Notes: generated by a model from the sequence alone, not told the origin. DNA of 39,197 nt from JALRAP01 sp046302815 (GCA_046302815.1 JBKCHO010000115.1:1-39197), one strand, 5' to 3'. Shown: positions 1 to 8,511, counted from the first letter of the stretch. Numbers and translations are program-made.

Positions 1-568
1 GGTATTGCCGGAGCTTGGCGATGTTAGTGCGCAAGAAAAAATCCGTTACAGTGGTTTCATTGCTCAAGAAGTAGAGGCTGCAGCAAAGGAAATCGGTTAT
101 GATTTCTCAGGTGTAGATAAACCACAAAAAGAAGGAAATCTTTATGGCATCCGTTATGCCGAGTTTGTTGTCCCTATGGTAAAAGCGATACAGGAGCAGC
201 AAATTATAATCGAAGAGCAACAAATACAAATAAATGAATTGAAAGCCATGTTGGAAGGCAAATCCAAATCAGGCGCCATCAAACTTGGAGTGAATGACAA
301 TAAAGAGGAAATCCTCCTCGGCCAAAACATTCCTAACCCGGCCGATAACTCCACTATCATTCCTTTCAGTATTCCTGCAACTTGTAAAAGCGCAAGTATT
401 CTCATCACCGATCAAGGAACAGGTCGGGCCATAAAGGCTGTGCCACTAAGTTGTAAAGACACCCATCTGATGCTGGATGCGGGCTCTCTAACTACTGGCA
501 CTTACTCTTACACACTGTTTGTAGATGGTGTGTCGATTGACACCAAGCAAATGGTGATTGTAAAATAA
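1..568 (+). CDS. tail fiber domain-containing protein (S74 chaperone) with T9SS-like sorting tail, 3' part only
   Basis: The gene runs off the left edge, so only its last ~188 codons are visible. The first ~70 visible residues match the end of the intramolecular chaperone (Peptidase_S74) domain: SGFIAQEVE, a Tyr-Asp-Phe-Ser-Gly-Val segment, then RYAEFVVPMVKAIQE. A short Gln/Glu-rich coiled coil follows (QEQQ, IEEQQ, INELKAML). In phage tail fibres and bacterial surface proteins this domain trimerises the C terminus. The last ~80 residues (from LGQNIPNPADNSTIIPFSI to the final MVIVK) look like a type A T9SS C-terminal sorting domain, which would carry the protein across the outer membrane. The combination is common in Bacteroidota surface proteins and does not imply a prophage. 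What lies upstream cannot be judged here. Confidence 0.85.
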   Translation, partial: VLPELGDVSAQEKIRYSGFIAQEVEAAAKEIGYDFSGVDKPQKEGNLYGIRYAEFVVPMVKAIQEQQIIIEEQQIQINELKAMLEGKSKSGAIKLGVNDNKEEILLGQNIPNPADNSTIIPFSIPATCKSASILITDQGTGRAIKAVPLSCKDTHLMLDAGSLTTGTYSYTLFVDGVSIDTKQMVIVK

Positions 569-590
569 AAAAAGGGTTAGTAGAAAAACC

Positions 591-620
591 AAAGGGAGGA
601 AATCAATTTCCTCCCTTTTT
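591..620. terminator. bidirectional intrinsic terminator
   Basis: A 12-bp perfect stem (591-602 with 607-618) closes a four-base TCAA loop. It is followed by T5 on the + strand and by a GGTTTTT stretch on the - strand. It lies 22 bases after the S74 protein and 66 bases beyond the end of the leftward hpd gene, so it can serve both convergent units. Confidence 0.85.
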
Positions 621-685
621 ATTTATTGGATTTTTAAGCTGAAGCGCAGTTGTATAACAACACTTGCGACAATGCAACGATTGGC

Positions 686-1822
686 TTACAGATTCCCTCT
701 CCTACCCTGTTCGCGCTCGATAGCTTCGAACAACGCCTTGAAATTGCCCTTGCCGAATGATTTAGCTCCTTTGCGCTGAATGATTTCATAGAATACCGTT
801 GGACGATCTTCAACTGGCTTGGTAAAGATTTGCAAGAGATATCCCTCGTCATCGCGGTCAACCAAAATCCCCAGCTTTTTCAACGAATCGATATCCTCAT
901 CAATCTTTCCCACACGCTCTTGAAGGGTATCGTAATAAGTGGTTGGCACCGTTAAGAAGTCAACTCCGCGCTTGTGCAACTCGGTAACAGTCTCAATGAT
1001 GTCGTGCGTTAAAACGGCAATGTGCTGGACGCCTGCACCATGATAGAACTCCAAGTATTCGTCAATCTGCGACTTCTTCTTTCCTTCGGCCGGCTCGTTG
1101 ATTGGAAATTTAACATATCCGTTTCCGTTAGCCACCACCTTACTCATCAAAGCCGAATATTCAGTGGAGATGTCTTGGTCGTCGAATGTAATGATGGTCT
1201 TGAATCCCATCACATCCTCATAAAAACGAACCCACTCATTCATCTTACCTAACTCCACATTACCAACGCAGTGGTCAACCACCTGCAATCCCACGGAAGT
1301 GGATTGCACCCTGCTCTTCATCGGAACGAATCCTGGAAGGAAAACTCCATTGTAATTCTTGCGCTCTACGAATGTGTGTATGGTATCGCCGTAGGTGTGT
1401 ATGGAGGCGAGTTTCACCTCCCCATGTTCATCCTTGAGAGTGTATGGAGTAGTGTGGCTCTTTGCACCTCGTGAAGTGGTCTCTTTCCAAGATTTTTCCG
1501 CATCATCCACCCACAACGCTAAAACCTTCACGCCATCACCATGCAGCGAAATGTGATCATTGATGGGAGAATCGGGGTGCATTGGTGTTGTTAAGACAAA
1601 ACGAATCTTGTTCTGCTGCAGCACATAGGAGGCCCGATCCTTGACACCTGTCTCGGGACCGCAATAAGCCACCAGCTCGAAACCGAAAGCCATCTGATAG
1701 AAGTAGGCCGATTGCTTGGCGTTTCCTACATAATACTCGATATGATCGGTACCATTAAGTGGAAGAAAATCACTGGTTTCCAAACCTTTGGCGTGCGATT
1801 TAGGGATGTCGATTGTTTCCAT
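686..1822 (-). CDS. hpd: 4-hydroxyphenylpyruvate dioxygenase
   Basis: A cytosolic Fe(II) enzyme that converts 4-hydroxyphenylpyruvate to homogentisate in tyrosine catabolism. With the start at METIDIPKSH it has 378 residues, the usual length. Two vicinal-oxygen-chelate halves are present. The N half has HIEYYVGNAKQSAYFYQ and a GPETGVKDRASY segment. The C half holds the 2-His-1-Glu iron site: His184 (VVDHCVGNV), His267 (GVQHIAVLTHDI) and Glu346 (VFYEIIQRKGAKSFGKGNF). A start 17 codons upstream is possible, but the extra residues do not resemble the family and nearly reach the preceding gene. It is the last gene of a leftward run, 78 bases after the lipoprotein. No other tyrosine-degradation gene lies in the window. 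Confidence 0.96.
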   Translation of the reverse strand: METIDIPKSHAKGLETSDFLPLNGTDHIEYYVGNAKQSAYFYQMAFGFELVAYCGPETGVKDRASYVLQQNKIRFVLTTPMHPDSPINDHISLHGDGVKVLALWVDDAEKSWKETTSRGAKSHTTPYTLKDEHGEVKLASIHTYGDTIHTFVERKNYNGVFLPGFVPMKSRVQSTSVGLQVVDHCVGNVELGKMNEWVRFYEDVMGFKTIITFDDQDISTEYSALMSKVVANGNGYVKFPINEPAEGKKKSQIDEYLEFYHGAGVQHIAVLTHDIIETVTELHKRGVDFLTVPTTYYDTLQERVGKIDEDIDSLKKLGILVDRDDEGYLLQIFTKPVEDRPTVFYEIIQRKGAKSFGKGNFKALFEAIEREQGRRGNL

Positions 1823-1900
1823 ATTGATTCGTTTTGGTTTAGCGAATTTCGTGATTTCGGGAAAGATAGACAATGCACCCGTAAGGAAACCTGATCAACA

Positions 1901-2428
1901 TCAATCCTTGTAGTTCTGCTCCGGAAATGGAACCCATTGGGTTTGCTCACCAAAAAGCTTGTCAATAAAATCCTCCATCTCCACCAAGTTGCGTGGCGGT
2001 TCGGCATCGTAATGCCATACACGCTTCTTTTTACCCTTGTATCGTACCTCCACATATACTGTAGGGAAATCGGTCAAATAGGGATTGCGATATTCATCGT
2101 TCAAGTTGAAGAAGCCCAACGCCTCCGCCCGCTCACCTATTGACATCAATTCGGTACGGCTCAGAAAAGTAAAATGGTTACCTATTGGCTTCACATGTTC
2201 ATTGCCTTCAAAGGCCACAAAACCCGACCTATAAATACTGATGGAATATACTGGACAAATCCCAAAACATCTTGTTCTCTCGAGATAAACCACCAGCGAA
2301 TCAGCCTCAGTTCCTGGAAACAATGTGTCTTCCTTATAAACTTTGGGAGCTGTCGTTTGCTTGGTGGATTTACATGCGACAAAAACAATCGCAAGCAAAT
2401 AAAAAGCCATGCAAATAAAGAAGCGCAT
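1901..2428 (-). CDS. DUF6438 domain lipoprotein
   Basis: A predicted lipoprotein of 175 residues. A hydrophobic signal peptide ends in a lipobox with Cys19 (FVAC), followed by a Lys/Thr-rich linker. The body carries the DUF6438 hallmark RTRCFGICPVYSISIYRSG, followed by a 'G-x-V-A-F-E-G' strand and a conserved YVEVRYKGKKKRVWHYD strand. This domain of unknown role is common in Bacteroidota envelope proteins. The gene starts 5 bases after yidC stops and is almost surely cotranscribed with it. No enzymatic residues can be identified, so no function is proposed beyond an envelope location. Confidence 0.85.
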   Translation of the reverse strand: MRFFICMAFYLLAIVFVACKSTKQTTAPKVYKEDTLFPGTEADSLVVYLERTRCFGICPVYSISIYRSGFVAFEGNEHVKPIGNHFTFLSRTELMSIGERAEALGFFNLNDEYRNPYLTDFPTVYVEVRYKGKKKRVWHYDAEPPRNLVEMEDFIDKLFGEQTQWVPFPEQNYKD

Positions 2429-2433
2429 GATTA

Positions 2434-4278
2434 CTATCGCTTGGGCGGTTTGATTCCCCTTTCCTTGGCCATCTGTTCCAACTTTTGCTGAAACTTGGAT
2501 TTGGTTTGCGCTTGTGGTCGCTTTTTGTTTTCCTGAATTTTCGCATGAATGGCTTTTTCATTCACCGCTAAACGGAAAAGATACTGCTGACCGAAGGAAA
2601 TCACATTGGCGAGGAAATAATAATAACTCAATCCGGATGAGAAGTTATTGAAAATACCCAAGAACATCACCGGCATCAAATACATGATCCACTTCATCTG
2701 AGCGTTCTGCGCTGTCATCTGCATATTCATATGCGTATAGATGATGGTAGAAACCGTCATTAAGATGGTAAACAAACTTACATGGTCTCCATAAAATGGA
2801 ATGTAAAAAGGCAAATCCAAAATAGAATCATAGGTGGACAAATCATCAGCCCACAGGAATGCCTCCTGCCGCAGCTCAATCGAAGCAGGGAAGAAGCGGA
2901 ACATGGCGATCAGGATAGGCATCTGCAAAAGCATCGGTAAACAACCTCCGAGCGGATTCACTCCGGCCTTGCGGTACATACCTAGAAGTTCCTGCTGGGA
3001 CTTCATCGGGTCATCCTTATGCTTCGCTTGTATCTCCTCCATTTCGGGCTTCAACACCTTCATTTTGGCTGTAGAGATGTATGCCTTGTAGGTGAGTGGC
3101 AACAACATCAGCTTGATGGCAATGGTCAAAATGAGAATGATGATACCGTAGTTGAGATCGAACTGATTCAGAAAGTTGAATATGGGTATTACGATAAACT
3201 TGTTTACCCATCCGAAAATACCCCAGCCCAATGGAACCAGCTTTTCCATTCCCAACTCGTAAGATTTCAAAGTTTGATAATGGTTAGGTCCAAAATAAAA
3301 AGACATGTCGAATGTCTCATAAGGCTTGTGACTGTAAGGAAGGGTGATGCCCGCCTTCATAAACTTGGCTAATGAATCGTAGCCCTCATAATGCACAACA
3401 GAAAGTTTGGTGGGCTTTTCAAAAGTTGACTTAGCAATCAGTGTGGTGTTGAAGTATTGTTGCTTGAAAGAAACCCATTTCACCTTGGTTGTTAAATCCT
3501 GCTGCTCATCGGAAGTCTCAGAAAGGTAATCAGCCTCTTCATCAGGGTATTTGAAATACACCGTAGAGTTGTTTGCCTCTGCCTCTTGGCTCTTCTCCTT
3601 TTTGTAAACATTCTGCTGCCAATCCAAGGCTATGAAGTTCAGGTTTGGTGCAATTACTTTTTCCATCCCGGAAAAAGCCATGTTGAAGTCAAGCATGTAA
3701 CCCGCATTGGCTAATTTGTAAACATGTTCTATGTAGGATGTTCCAGCATAAAGTCTGTATGTAATTGCCCCGGGCGCCTCCTTGTGTTTCACATAATAGA
3801 GATCCGATGTGGTTATGTCTTTGTTTTGTGAGAAGAAACTGAACGCGAACTTGGTGCTGTCGCTTTCAAAAAGCACGAGTGGCTTGCCGTCAAAGGTTTT
3901 ATATTTTTTCAGCTGTACAGCAATCACCCGACCGCCCTTATTGGTGAAAGTCACCTTGAGATCATCGTTTTCCAAATAAGACAACTCCTCTTTGCCTTCA
4001 GCGGCAGATGCGAATTGTCCGAAGCGATTTTGCAAGGCCAACGACTTCGCAGAGTCGGTTGAGACAGTGCTGTCGACAGATAATACCAAAGGCGGAGCAA
4101 CAACAGAATCCTTGGCAGCCGACACGGCTTTGGCTTGTTGCTTTTTGTTAGCCACCTCTACCGAATCCTGCACGCGCTGGCGTTCGGCAAGCTCTTCCGA
4201 GGATGGGGCGTTCCAAAGACTAAATGTTACCAAGACTAGTCCGATGAGGAGGAGTCCGATGATGGAGTTACGATCCAT
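2434..4278 (-). CDS. yidC: membrane protein insertase YidC
   Basis: YidC inserts and folds inner-membrane proteins with or without SecYEG. The protein has 614 residues, typical for Bacteroidota. It starts with DRNSIIGLLLIGLVLVTF (first membrane segment), then a charged linker and the large periplasmic P1 domain (about residues 90-350; FTNKGGRVIAVQLKKYKTFD). The C-terminal insertase core begins near GWGIFGWVNKFIVIPIFNFL, with the conserved cytoplasmic loop KMKVLKPEMEEIQAKHKDD and GVNPLGGCLPMLLQMPI. The tail is basic and ends in KPPKR. It lies 41 bases downstream of pyrG in the same direction; a pyrG-yidC pair is a common Bacteroidota arrangement. Confidence 0.98.
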   Translation of the reverse strand: MDRNSIIGLLLIGLVLVTFSLWNAPSSEELAERQRVQDSVEVANKKQQAKAVSAAKDSVVAPPLVLSVDSTVSTDSAKSLALQNRFGQFASAAEGKEELSYLENDDLKVTFTNKGGRVIAVQLKKYKTFDGKPLVLFESDSTKFAFSFFSQNKDITTSDLYYVKHKEAPGAITYRLYAGTSYIEHVYKLANAGYMLDFNMAFSGMEKVIAPNLNFIALDWQQNVYKKEKSQEAEANNSTVYFKYPDEEADYLSETSDEQQDLTTKVKWVSFKQQYFNTTLIAKSTFEKPTKLSVVHYEGYDSLAKFMKAGITLPYSHKPYETFDMSFYFGPNHYQTLKSYELGMEKLVPLGWGIFGWVNKFIVIPIFNFLNQFDLNYGIIILILTIAIKLMLLPLTYKAYISTAKMKVLKPEMEEIQAKHKDDPMKSQQELLGMYRKAGVNPLGGCLPMLLQMPILIAMFRFFPASIELRQEAFLWADDLSTYDSILDLPFYIPFYGDHVSLFTILMTVSTIIYTHMNMQMTAQNAQMKWIMYLMPVMFLGIFNNFSSGLSYYYFLANVISFGQQYLFRLAVNEKAIHAKIQENKKRPQAQTKSKFQQKLEQMAKERGIKPPKR

Positions 4279-4319
4279 AGATGCTTAAAAAACAGGTCGC
4301 AAAGATAGTCAAAAGCCCA

Positions 4320-5963
4320 CTAGCGAGCGTGGTCAAGAGCTGCCTTCACAAATTTGACGAAAAGTGGGTGTGGCGTTTCTACGGTACTCTTGTATTCGGG
4401 GTGGAATTGCACGCCGATGAACCACGGATGGCTCTTGATTTCAACGATTTCCACCAAATTGTTATCGGGGTTCACACCGGCCGGAATCATACCTGCATCT
4501 TCGAACTTCTTCAGGTATTTGTTGTTGAATTCATATCGATGGCGGTGACGCTCCATGATCCTTTGCTTGCCGTATACGGTAGATGCTTTGGTATTCTTCA
4601 CGATGTTACAAGGGTATTCACCCAATCGCATAGTTCCGCCCTTACGGGTGATTTTCTTCTGGTCAACCATGATATCGATGACCGGGAACTTGGTTTGAGG
4701 ATCCATTTCGGTAGAATGGGCGCCTTGCATTCCTAGCACATTTCTACTGAATTCGATAACCGCACATTGCATGCCGAGGCAAATGCCCAGAAAGGGAACC
4801 TTGTTTTCTCTCGCATAGCGGATAGCTGTAATTTTACCCTCAATTCCTCTGTCGCCGAAACCTGGAGCAACCAGGATACCGTGAAGGTTGCGCAGCTTCT
4901 CCACCACATTTCCATCGTCTATTTTGGAGGAATGGATCCAGTCGACTACGACCTTGGTTTCATTAGAAACACCGGCATGTATGAGCGCTTCAGCAATGGA
5001 TTTGTATGCATCCTTGAGCTCAATGTATTTTCCAATCAATCCGATTCGTATTTCAGAAGTCGGGTTCTTTAGTTTCCCTAAAAAACTCTTCCAACTCTCC
5101 ATGTCGGGCTCATGGCGCAATGGCAGCTTCAATTTGGATAGAACCACTTTGTCGAGTTGCTCTTTCAACATCAACAATGGCACATCATAAATGGTGGATG
5201 CATCGATGGATTCGATAACCGCATTCACATTCACATTGCAGAAAAGAGCCAATTTGCGTCTGATGTCGGCATTAACTGGCTTTTCGGATCGGCAAACCAA
5301 AATGTCGGGTTGCACTCCATACTCCAACAAGGTTTTAACGGAATGTTGGGTAGGCTTTGTTTTCAGCTCACCGGTAACGGTCAGGTAGGGTAATAGCGTC
5401 AAATGAATAACCGCACAATTGGATCCGTGCTCCCATATCATTTGGCGTACGGCTTCAATGAAAGGCAATGATTCGATGTCACCTACGGTACCGCCAATTT
5501 CTGTAATAACGATTTCAAACTTTCCCGTATCACCCAACAACTTGATGCGGCGCTTGATTTCGTCGGTGATATGTGGGATAACTTGTACGGTTTTACCTAG
5601 GTACTCACCTTCGCGTTCCTTATTAATAACCGTTTGGTAGATGCGGCCGGTTGTTACATTATTGGACTGTGAAGTGGGCACATTAAGGAATCGCTCGTAG
5701 TGCCCCAAATCCAAGTCGGTTTCAGCGCCATCATCCGTAACAAAACACTCTCCATGTTCATAAGGATTAAGTGTGCCGGGATCTACATTGATGTAAGGAT
5801 CTAACTTTTGGATGGTTACAGAGTACCCCCTGGCTTGCAGTAATTTCGCAAGTGAGGCTGAAATGATGCCCTTGCCCAAGGAAGAAGACACTCCTCCCGT
5901 CACAAAAACATACTTGACTTGGGAGGATTTATGGTCTACCACGGCATGGATTGGTTTGGTCAA
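4320..5963 (-). CDS. pyrG: CTP synthase
   Basis: It makes CTP from UTP, ATP and glutamine, the last step of de novo pyrimidine synthesis. The 547 residues comprise an N-terminal amidoligase domain (KYVFVTGGVSSSLGKGI P-loop at ~18-33; QKLDPYINVDPGTLNPYEHGE) and a C-terminal class I glutamine amidotransferase domain. The latter carries a full triad: Cys395 (LGICLGMQC), His521 and Glu523 (QFHPEYKS). There is an N-terminal extension of ~16 residues before the usual 'MKYIFVTGG' start; no internal ATG is available there, so the upstream ATG was kept. It sits 35 bases after yebC and 41 before yidC, probably in one leftward transcription unit. Confidence 0.98.
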   Translation of the reverse strand: MTKPIHAVVDHKSSQVKYVFVTGGVSSSLGKGIISASLAKLLQARGYSVTIQKLDPYINVDPGTLNPYEHGECFVTDDGAETDLDLGHYERFLNVPTSQSNNVTTGRIYQTVINKEREGEYLGKTVQVIPHITDEIKRRIKLLGDTGKFEIVITEIGGTVGDIESLPFIEAVRQMIWEHGSNCAVIHLTLLPYLTVTGELKTKPTQHSVKTLLEYGVQPDILVCRSEKPVNADIRRKLALFCNVNVNAVIESIDASTIYDVPLLMLKEQLDKVVLSKLKLPLRHEPDMESWKSFLGKLKNPTSEIRIGLIGKYIELKDAYKSIAEALIHAGVSNETKVVVDWIHSSKIDDGNVVEKLRNLHGILVAPGFGDRGIEGKITAIRYARENKVPFLGICLGMQCAVIEFSRNVLGMQGAHSTEMDPQTKFPVIDIMVDQKKITRKGGTMRLGEYPCNIVKNTKASTVYGKQRIMERHRHRYEFNNKYLKKFEDAGMIPAGVNPDNNLVEIVEIKSHPWFIGVQFHPEYKSTVETPHPLFVKFVKAALDHAR

Positions 5964-5998
5964 AAGTAAAAGATTATTGCCAACGGACTGAAAAATTT

Positions 5999-6706
5999 TT
6001 AAGCCATATTGGAATAAACGGCCTGTACATCCTCATCGTCTTCGATTTTCTCAATCAAAGCCTCTACTTCGGCGGTCTGAGCCTCATCCAGCTGAACGGT
6101 GTTGGTAGGAATACGCTGAAGCTCCGAACTGGTTACCTCGAGCTTTTTCTCCTCAAGTGCTTTCTGCATTCCGCCATAATCTTGGAATGAGGTGTAAATG
6201 TAGATTTCGCCATCCTCTTCAAACACCTCTTCTGCTCCAAAATCGATAAGCTCAAGCTCAAGGTCTTCAATATTCAAGTTGTTCTTGGGAAGTTTGAAAA
6301 TACCTTTTCTTTCGAAGAGGAAATCCAACGAACCAGTCTTGCCCAATGAGCCGTTTGCTCTGGAGAAATACATCCTGATGTTGGCAACAGTGCGCGTGTT
6401 ATTGTCAGTAGCACATTCCACCAAGATGGCAATGCCATGCGGACCATATCCTTCATAAACTACCTCATCGTAATTGTCGGTATCCTTGCTTACCGCCCTT
6501 TTAATGGCTGCCTCCACCCTGTCTTTAGGCATATTTACGGCCTTGGAGTTCTGAACAGCCATGCGCAAGCGAGGGTTGTTGTCGGGGTCGGGCCCACCCT
6601 GCTTAACCGCAATGGCAATTTCCTTGCCTATACGGGTGAACTGCTTGGCCATCTTGGCATAGCGTGCAAACATCTTATGTTTCCGCTTCTCGAATATGCG
6701 TCCCAT
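5999..6706 (-). CDS. yebC: YebC/PmpR-family protein
   Basis: A cytosolic protein of the YebC/PmpR/TACO1 family, known both as a transcriptional regulator and as a factor that helps ribosomes through difficult peptide stretches. It has 235 residues. The start MGRIFEKRKHKMFARYAKMAKQF is the Bacteroidota form of the family N terminus. The conserved DPDNNPRLRMAVQNSKAVNMPKDRVE and VYEGYGPHGIAILVECATDNNTR segments follow, then an acidic C-terminal domain ending near EDDEDVQAVYSNMA. It heads the leftward unit yebC-pyrG-yidC. A TAAATTTG -7 element lies about 20 bases upstream. Confidence 0.95.
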   Translation of the reverse strand: MGRIFEKRKHKMFARYAKMAKQFTRIGKEIAIAVKQGGPDPDNNPRLRMAVQNSKAVNMPKDRVEAAIKRAVSKDTDNYDEVVYEGYGPHGIAILVECATDNNTRTVANIRMYFSRANGSLGKTGSLDFLFERKGIFKLPKNNLNIEDLELELIDFGAEEVFEEDGEIYIYTSFQDYGGMQKALEEKKLEVTSSELQRIPTNTVQLDEAQTAEVEALIEKIEDDEDVQAVYSNMA

Positions 6707-6726
6707 GGAAATTGAATTGTAGGCCT

Positions 6727-6734
6727 CAAATTTA
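6727..6734 (-). promoter_or_regulatory. candidate -7 element for yebC
   Basis: TAAATTTG on the - strand fits the Bacteroidota -7 consensus TAnnTTTG exactly, about 20 bases before the yebC start. No TTG -33 box is seen at the usual 19-21 base spacing, so this is a candidate only. Confidence 0.4.
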
Positions 6735-6849
6735 GCAAGATTGCCCCTGCTTGTCCATATAAAAATCCTTTAAGTTGAATCCGATACATAATCTTTATTA
6801 TTTTGTTTATCAATTAATTAGGCCGTGGAACGGATTTTACTTAAACCTC

Positions 6850-6881
6850 TTGCACATGAACCAATTAATTGATTATCTTTG
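6850..6881 (+). promoter_or_regulatory. Bacteroidota-type promoter of rpsU
   Basis: TTG at 6850-6852, a 21-base spacer, then TATCTTTG at 6874-6881 match the phylum's -33/-7 pattern. Transcription would begin near 6886, giving a leader of ~22 bases before rpsU. Confidence 0.75.
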
Positions 6882-6907
6882 CAATCCCAAAAAATCAATT
6901 AGGTCAA

Positions 6908-7108
6908 ATGATCATAGTGCCCATCAAGGAAAACGAGTCTATCGATAAGGCTCTCAAGAAGTTCAAAAAGAAATTTGAGAAGACCGGTGTTGTTCGCGCT
7001 TTGCGTGCCCGTGCCGCTTTTGAAAAGCCATCGATTACCCGTAGGACCACCGTTAAAAAGGCTATATACCGTGACTCGCTCCGTGCAGCAGAGTCTCTAG
7101 GTAAGTAA
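6908..7108 (+). CDS. rpsU: 30S ribosomal protein bS21
   Basis: A small-subunit ribosomal protein of 66 residues, very basic (ALKKFKKKFEKTGVVRALRAR). The start MIIVPIKENES matches the family. An in-frame upstream ATG at 6869 is rejected because it precedes the predicted transcription start. Tyr54 (KKAIYRDSL) lies in the C-terminal region which, in a Bacteroidota ribosome structure as I recall it, helps hold the 16S rRNA 3' tail and hide the anti-Shine-Dalgarno. The sequence before the ATG (AATTAGGTCAA) has only a four-base, too-close AGGT match to the anti-SD. A weak hairpin (7107-7120) overlaps the stop codon. xerC and hpf follow in the same direction. Confidence 0.96.
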   Translation: MIIVPIKENESIDKALKKFKKKFEKTGVVRALRARAAFEKPSITRRTTVKKAIYRDSLRAAESLGK

Positions 7109-7146
7109 CTTTTCAAAGTTTTCCGTTTTTCCCCTTCAGGTATGCC

Positions 7147-7154
7147 TATATTTG
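7147..7154 (+). promoter_or_regulatory. candidate -7 element for xerC
   Basis: TATATTTG fits TAnnTTTG exactly, 16 bases before the xerC ATG. No TTG is seen at the expected -33 position, so xerC may depend partly on read-through from rpsU. Confidence 0.45.
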
Positions 7155-7170
7155 GGCAAAGCCCATCCGC

Positions 7171-8067
7171 ATGCCGGTTAGAAGGTTCCTTTCCCACTTA
7201 CAATACGAAAAAAGATATTCTACCCATACGCTAAAAGCGTATGAGAATGATTTAGGTGGTTTTTCAGATTATCTGGGAACCGAATATGGTACCGAATCGG
7301 TCGACATCACAACAGCAACTCATTTTCATATCCGATCCTGGATAGTAAGTTTGATTGAATCGGGGATTGCGCCAAGATCTGTTAATCGCAAGATTACTGC
7401 ATTGAAGTCCTTTTTTAGGTTTTTACTTCGTGAGAAACTGGTGACCCAGAATCCCATGGTAAAAATCCAATCTCCAAAAACAGGAAAAAAACTCCCTGCC
7501 TTCATCGATGAGAAACGGATGGATGAACTTTTTTCAAGCATCGAGTTCCCCGAGGGTTTCTCCGGAATACGAGACCGAGCAATTTTAGAGTTGTTTTACG
7601 GCACTGGGATGCGTCTTTCCGAACTTACTGGAATCAAAATACAGGACCTTAATCTGGGACAACAAACCGTTAAGGTACTCGGTAAGCGAAATAAGGAACG
7701 GATCCTCCCCATCAGCAACAGCTTGTCGGTCACACTAAAAACCTATCTGGAAAACAGGAGTTCGCATCTATCTGAAAAAGGAAAAGACTCGAACTATCTT
7801 TTTTTCGATTCCAAATGTAACATGCTGTATGGAAAGTTCGTTTATAGATTAACGAGGAAGTATTTGGGAATGGTTACAACGGGAGACAAACGAAATCCGC
7901 ATGTGCTCAGGCACACTTTCGCAACGCACATGCTTAACAATGGAGCAGAGATCAATGCGGTTAAGGAGATACTGGGACATTCCAATTTAGCGGCCACACA
8001 AGTGTATACCCATAATACCATTGAAAAACTGAAGAACATTTACAAACAGGCCCATCCAAAAGCCTGA
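7171..8067 (+). CDS. xerC: tyrosine recombinase, XerC/XerD type
   Basis: A cytosolic site-specific recombinase that resolves chromosome dimers at dif with its partner. The 298 residues match the housekeeping Xer length. The N-terminal core-binding domain (QYEKRYSTHTLKAYENDL) is followed by the catalytic domain with all six residues: Arg148 (GTGMRLSEL), Lys172 (LGKRNKER), His244 and Arg247 (HVLRHTFATHML), His270 (LGHSNLAATQ) and nucleophile Tyr279 (VYTH). The setting between rpsU and hpf is a known Bacteroidota arrangement and argues against a mobile-element integrase. XerC versus XerD cannot be settled from sequence alone; the symbol follows the usual naming at this locus. Confidence 0.93.
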   Translation: MPVRRFLSHLQYEKRYSTHTLKAYENDLGGFSDYLGTEYGTESVDITTATHFHIRSWIVSLIESGIAPRSVNRKITALKSFFRFLLREKLVTQNPMVKIQSPKTGKKLPAFIDEKRMDELFSSIEFPEGFSGIRDRAILELFYGTGMRLSELTGIKIQDLNLGQQTVKVLGKRNKERILPISNSLSVTLKTYLENRSSHLSEKGKDSNYLFFDSKCNMLYGKFVYRLTRKYLGMVTTGDKRNPHVLRHTFATHMLNNGAEINAVKEILGHSNLAATQVYTHNTIEKLKNIYKQAHPKA

Positions 8068-8082
8068 TAAAACCCCATAGCC

Positions 8083-8382
8083 ATGAAAATCAAAGTGCAA
8101 TCCATCCATTTCGATGCGGATCAGAAACTAATCGATTTCATTGAAGGCAAAATCGAAAAGCTCACCCATTATTACGACCAGATAATGGACACCGAGGTTT
8201 TCCTCCGTTTGGACAACTCGGAAACTCACGAGAACAAGATTGCGGAGATTAAAATCCACACTCCAGGCAAAACCCTTTTCGCCAAGGAGCAATGCAAAAC
8301 ATTCGAAGCGGCCACCGACTCTGCCGTTGATGCACTGCGCAAGCAAATCACCAAGCACAAGGAGAAACAGAACGGAGAATAA
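8083..8382 (+). CDS. hpf: ribosome hibernation-promoting factor, HPF/RaiA family (short form)
   Basis: It binds the 30S decoding region and idles ribosomes in stationary phase. The 99 residues correspond to the short form without the C-terminal dimerisation domain. The family pattern is visible: MKIKVQSIHFDADQKLIDFI, EGKIEKLTHYYDQI, then VFLRLDNSE with basic and acidic strands and a final AATDSAVDALRKQITKHKEK helix. It starts 15 bases after xerC and shares its transcript. In many Bacteroidota this gene is followed by tRNA genes and tuf; here a convergent adhesin gene ends 129 bases downstream. Confidence 0.93.
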   Translation: MKIKVQSIHFDADQKLIDFIEGKIEKLTHYYDQIMDTEVFLRLDNSETHENKIAEIKIHTPGKTLFAKEQCKTFEAATDSAVDALRKQITKHKEKQNGE

Positions 8383-8433
8383 TTAGCAATAGGTAGCGGA
8401 AGGCAGTAGCGAGAGGCGGTGCAATTTTAGAAC

Positions 8434-8469
8434 CCGGATAATGTGGATCATACAGATGAACGCGAATTA
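8434..8469 (+). repeat. degenerate 9-bp tandem repeat between hpf and the adhesin gene
   Basis: Four consecutive degenerate 9-mers can be read: CCGGATAAT, GTGGATCAT, ACAGATGAA, CGCGAATTA. They share a GGAT/GAT core with A/T-rich ends. They sit in the 129-base gap between convergent genes, which holds no ORF, tRNA or obvious terminator. It resembles decayed ACGGATTAA-like intergenic arrays seen in other genomes (recollection, not searched). Confidence 0.45.
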
Positions 8470-8511
8470 CAGTGTTTTAAAATTCGTCAATCGGCAATTG
8501 TAAATTCAGGT

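Noticed and set aside
1..568. S74 tail-fibre domain as evidence of a prophage
   Set aside because: A T9SS-like sorting tail follows it and no phage gene is nearby.
6869..6907. Upstream ATG for rpsU
   Set aside because: It lies upstream of the predicted transcription start and adds 13 residues not seen in bS21 proteins.
7171..8067. Tyrosine recombinase as integrase of a genomic island
   Set aside because: Length, residues and the rpsU-xerC-hpf setting indicate the housekeeping Xer protein; no att-like direct repeats or cargo genes were seen.
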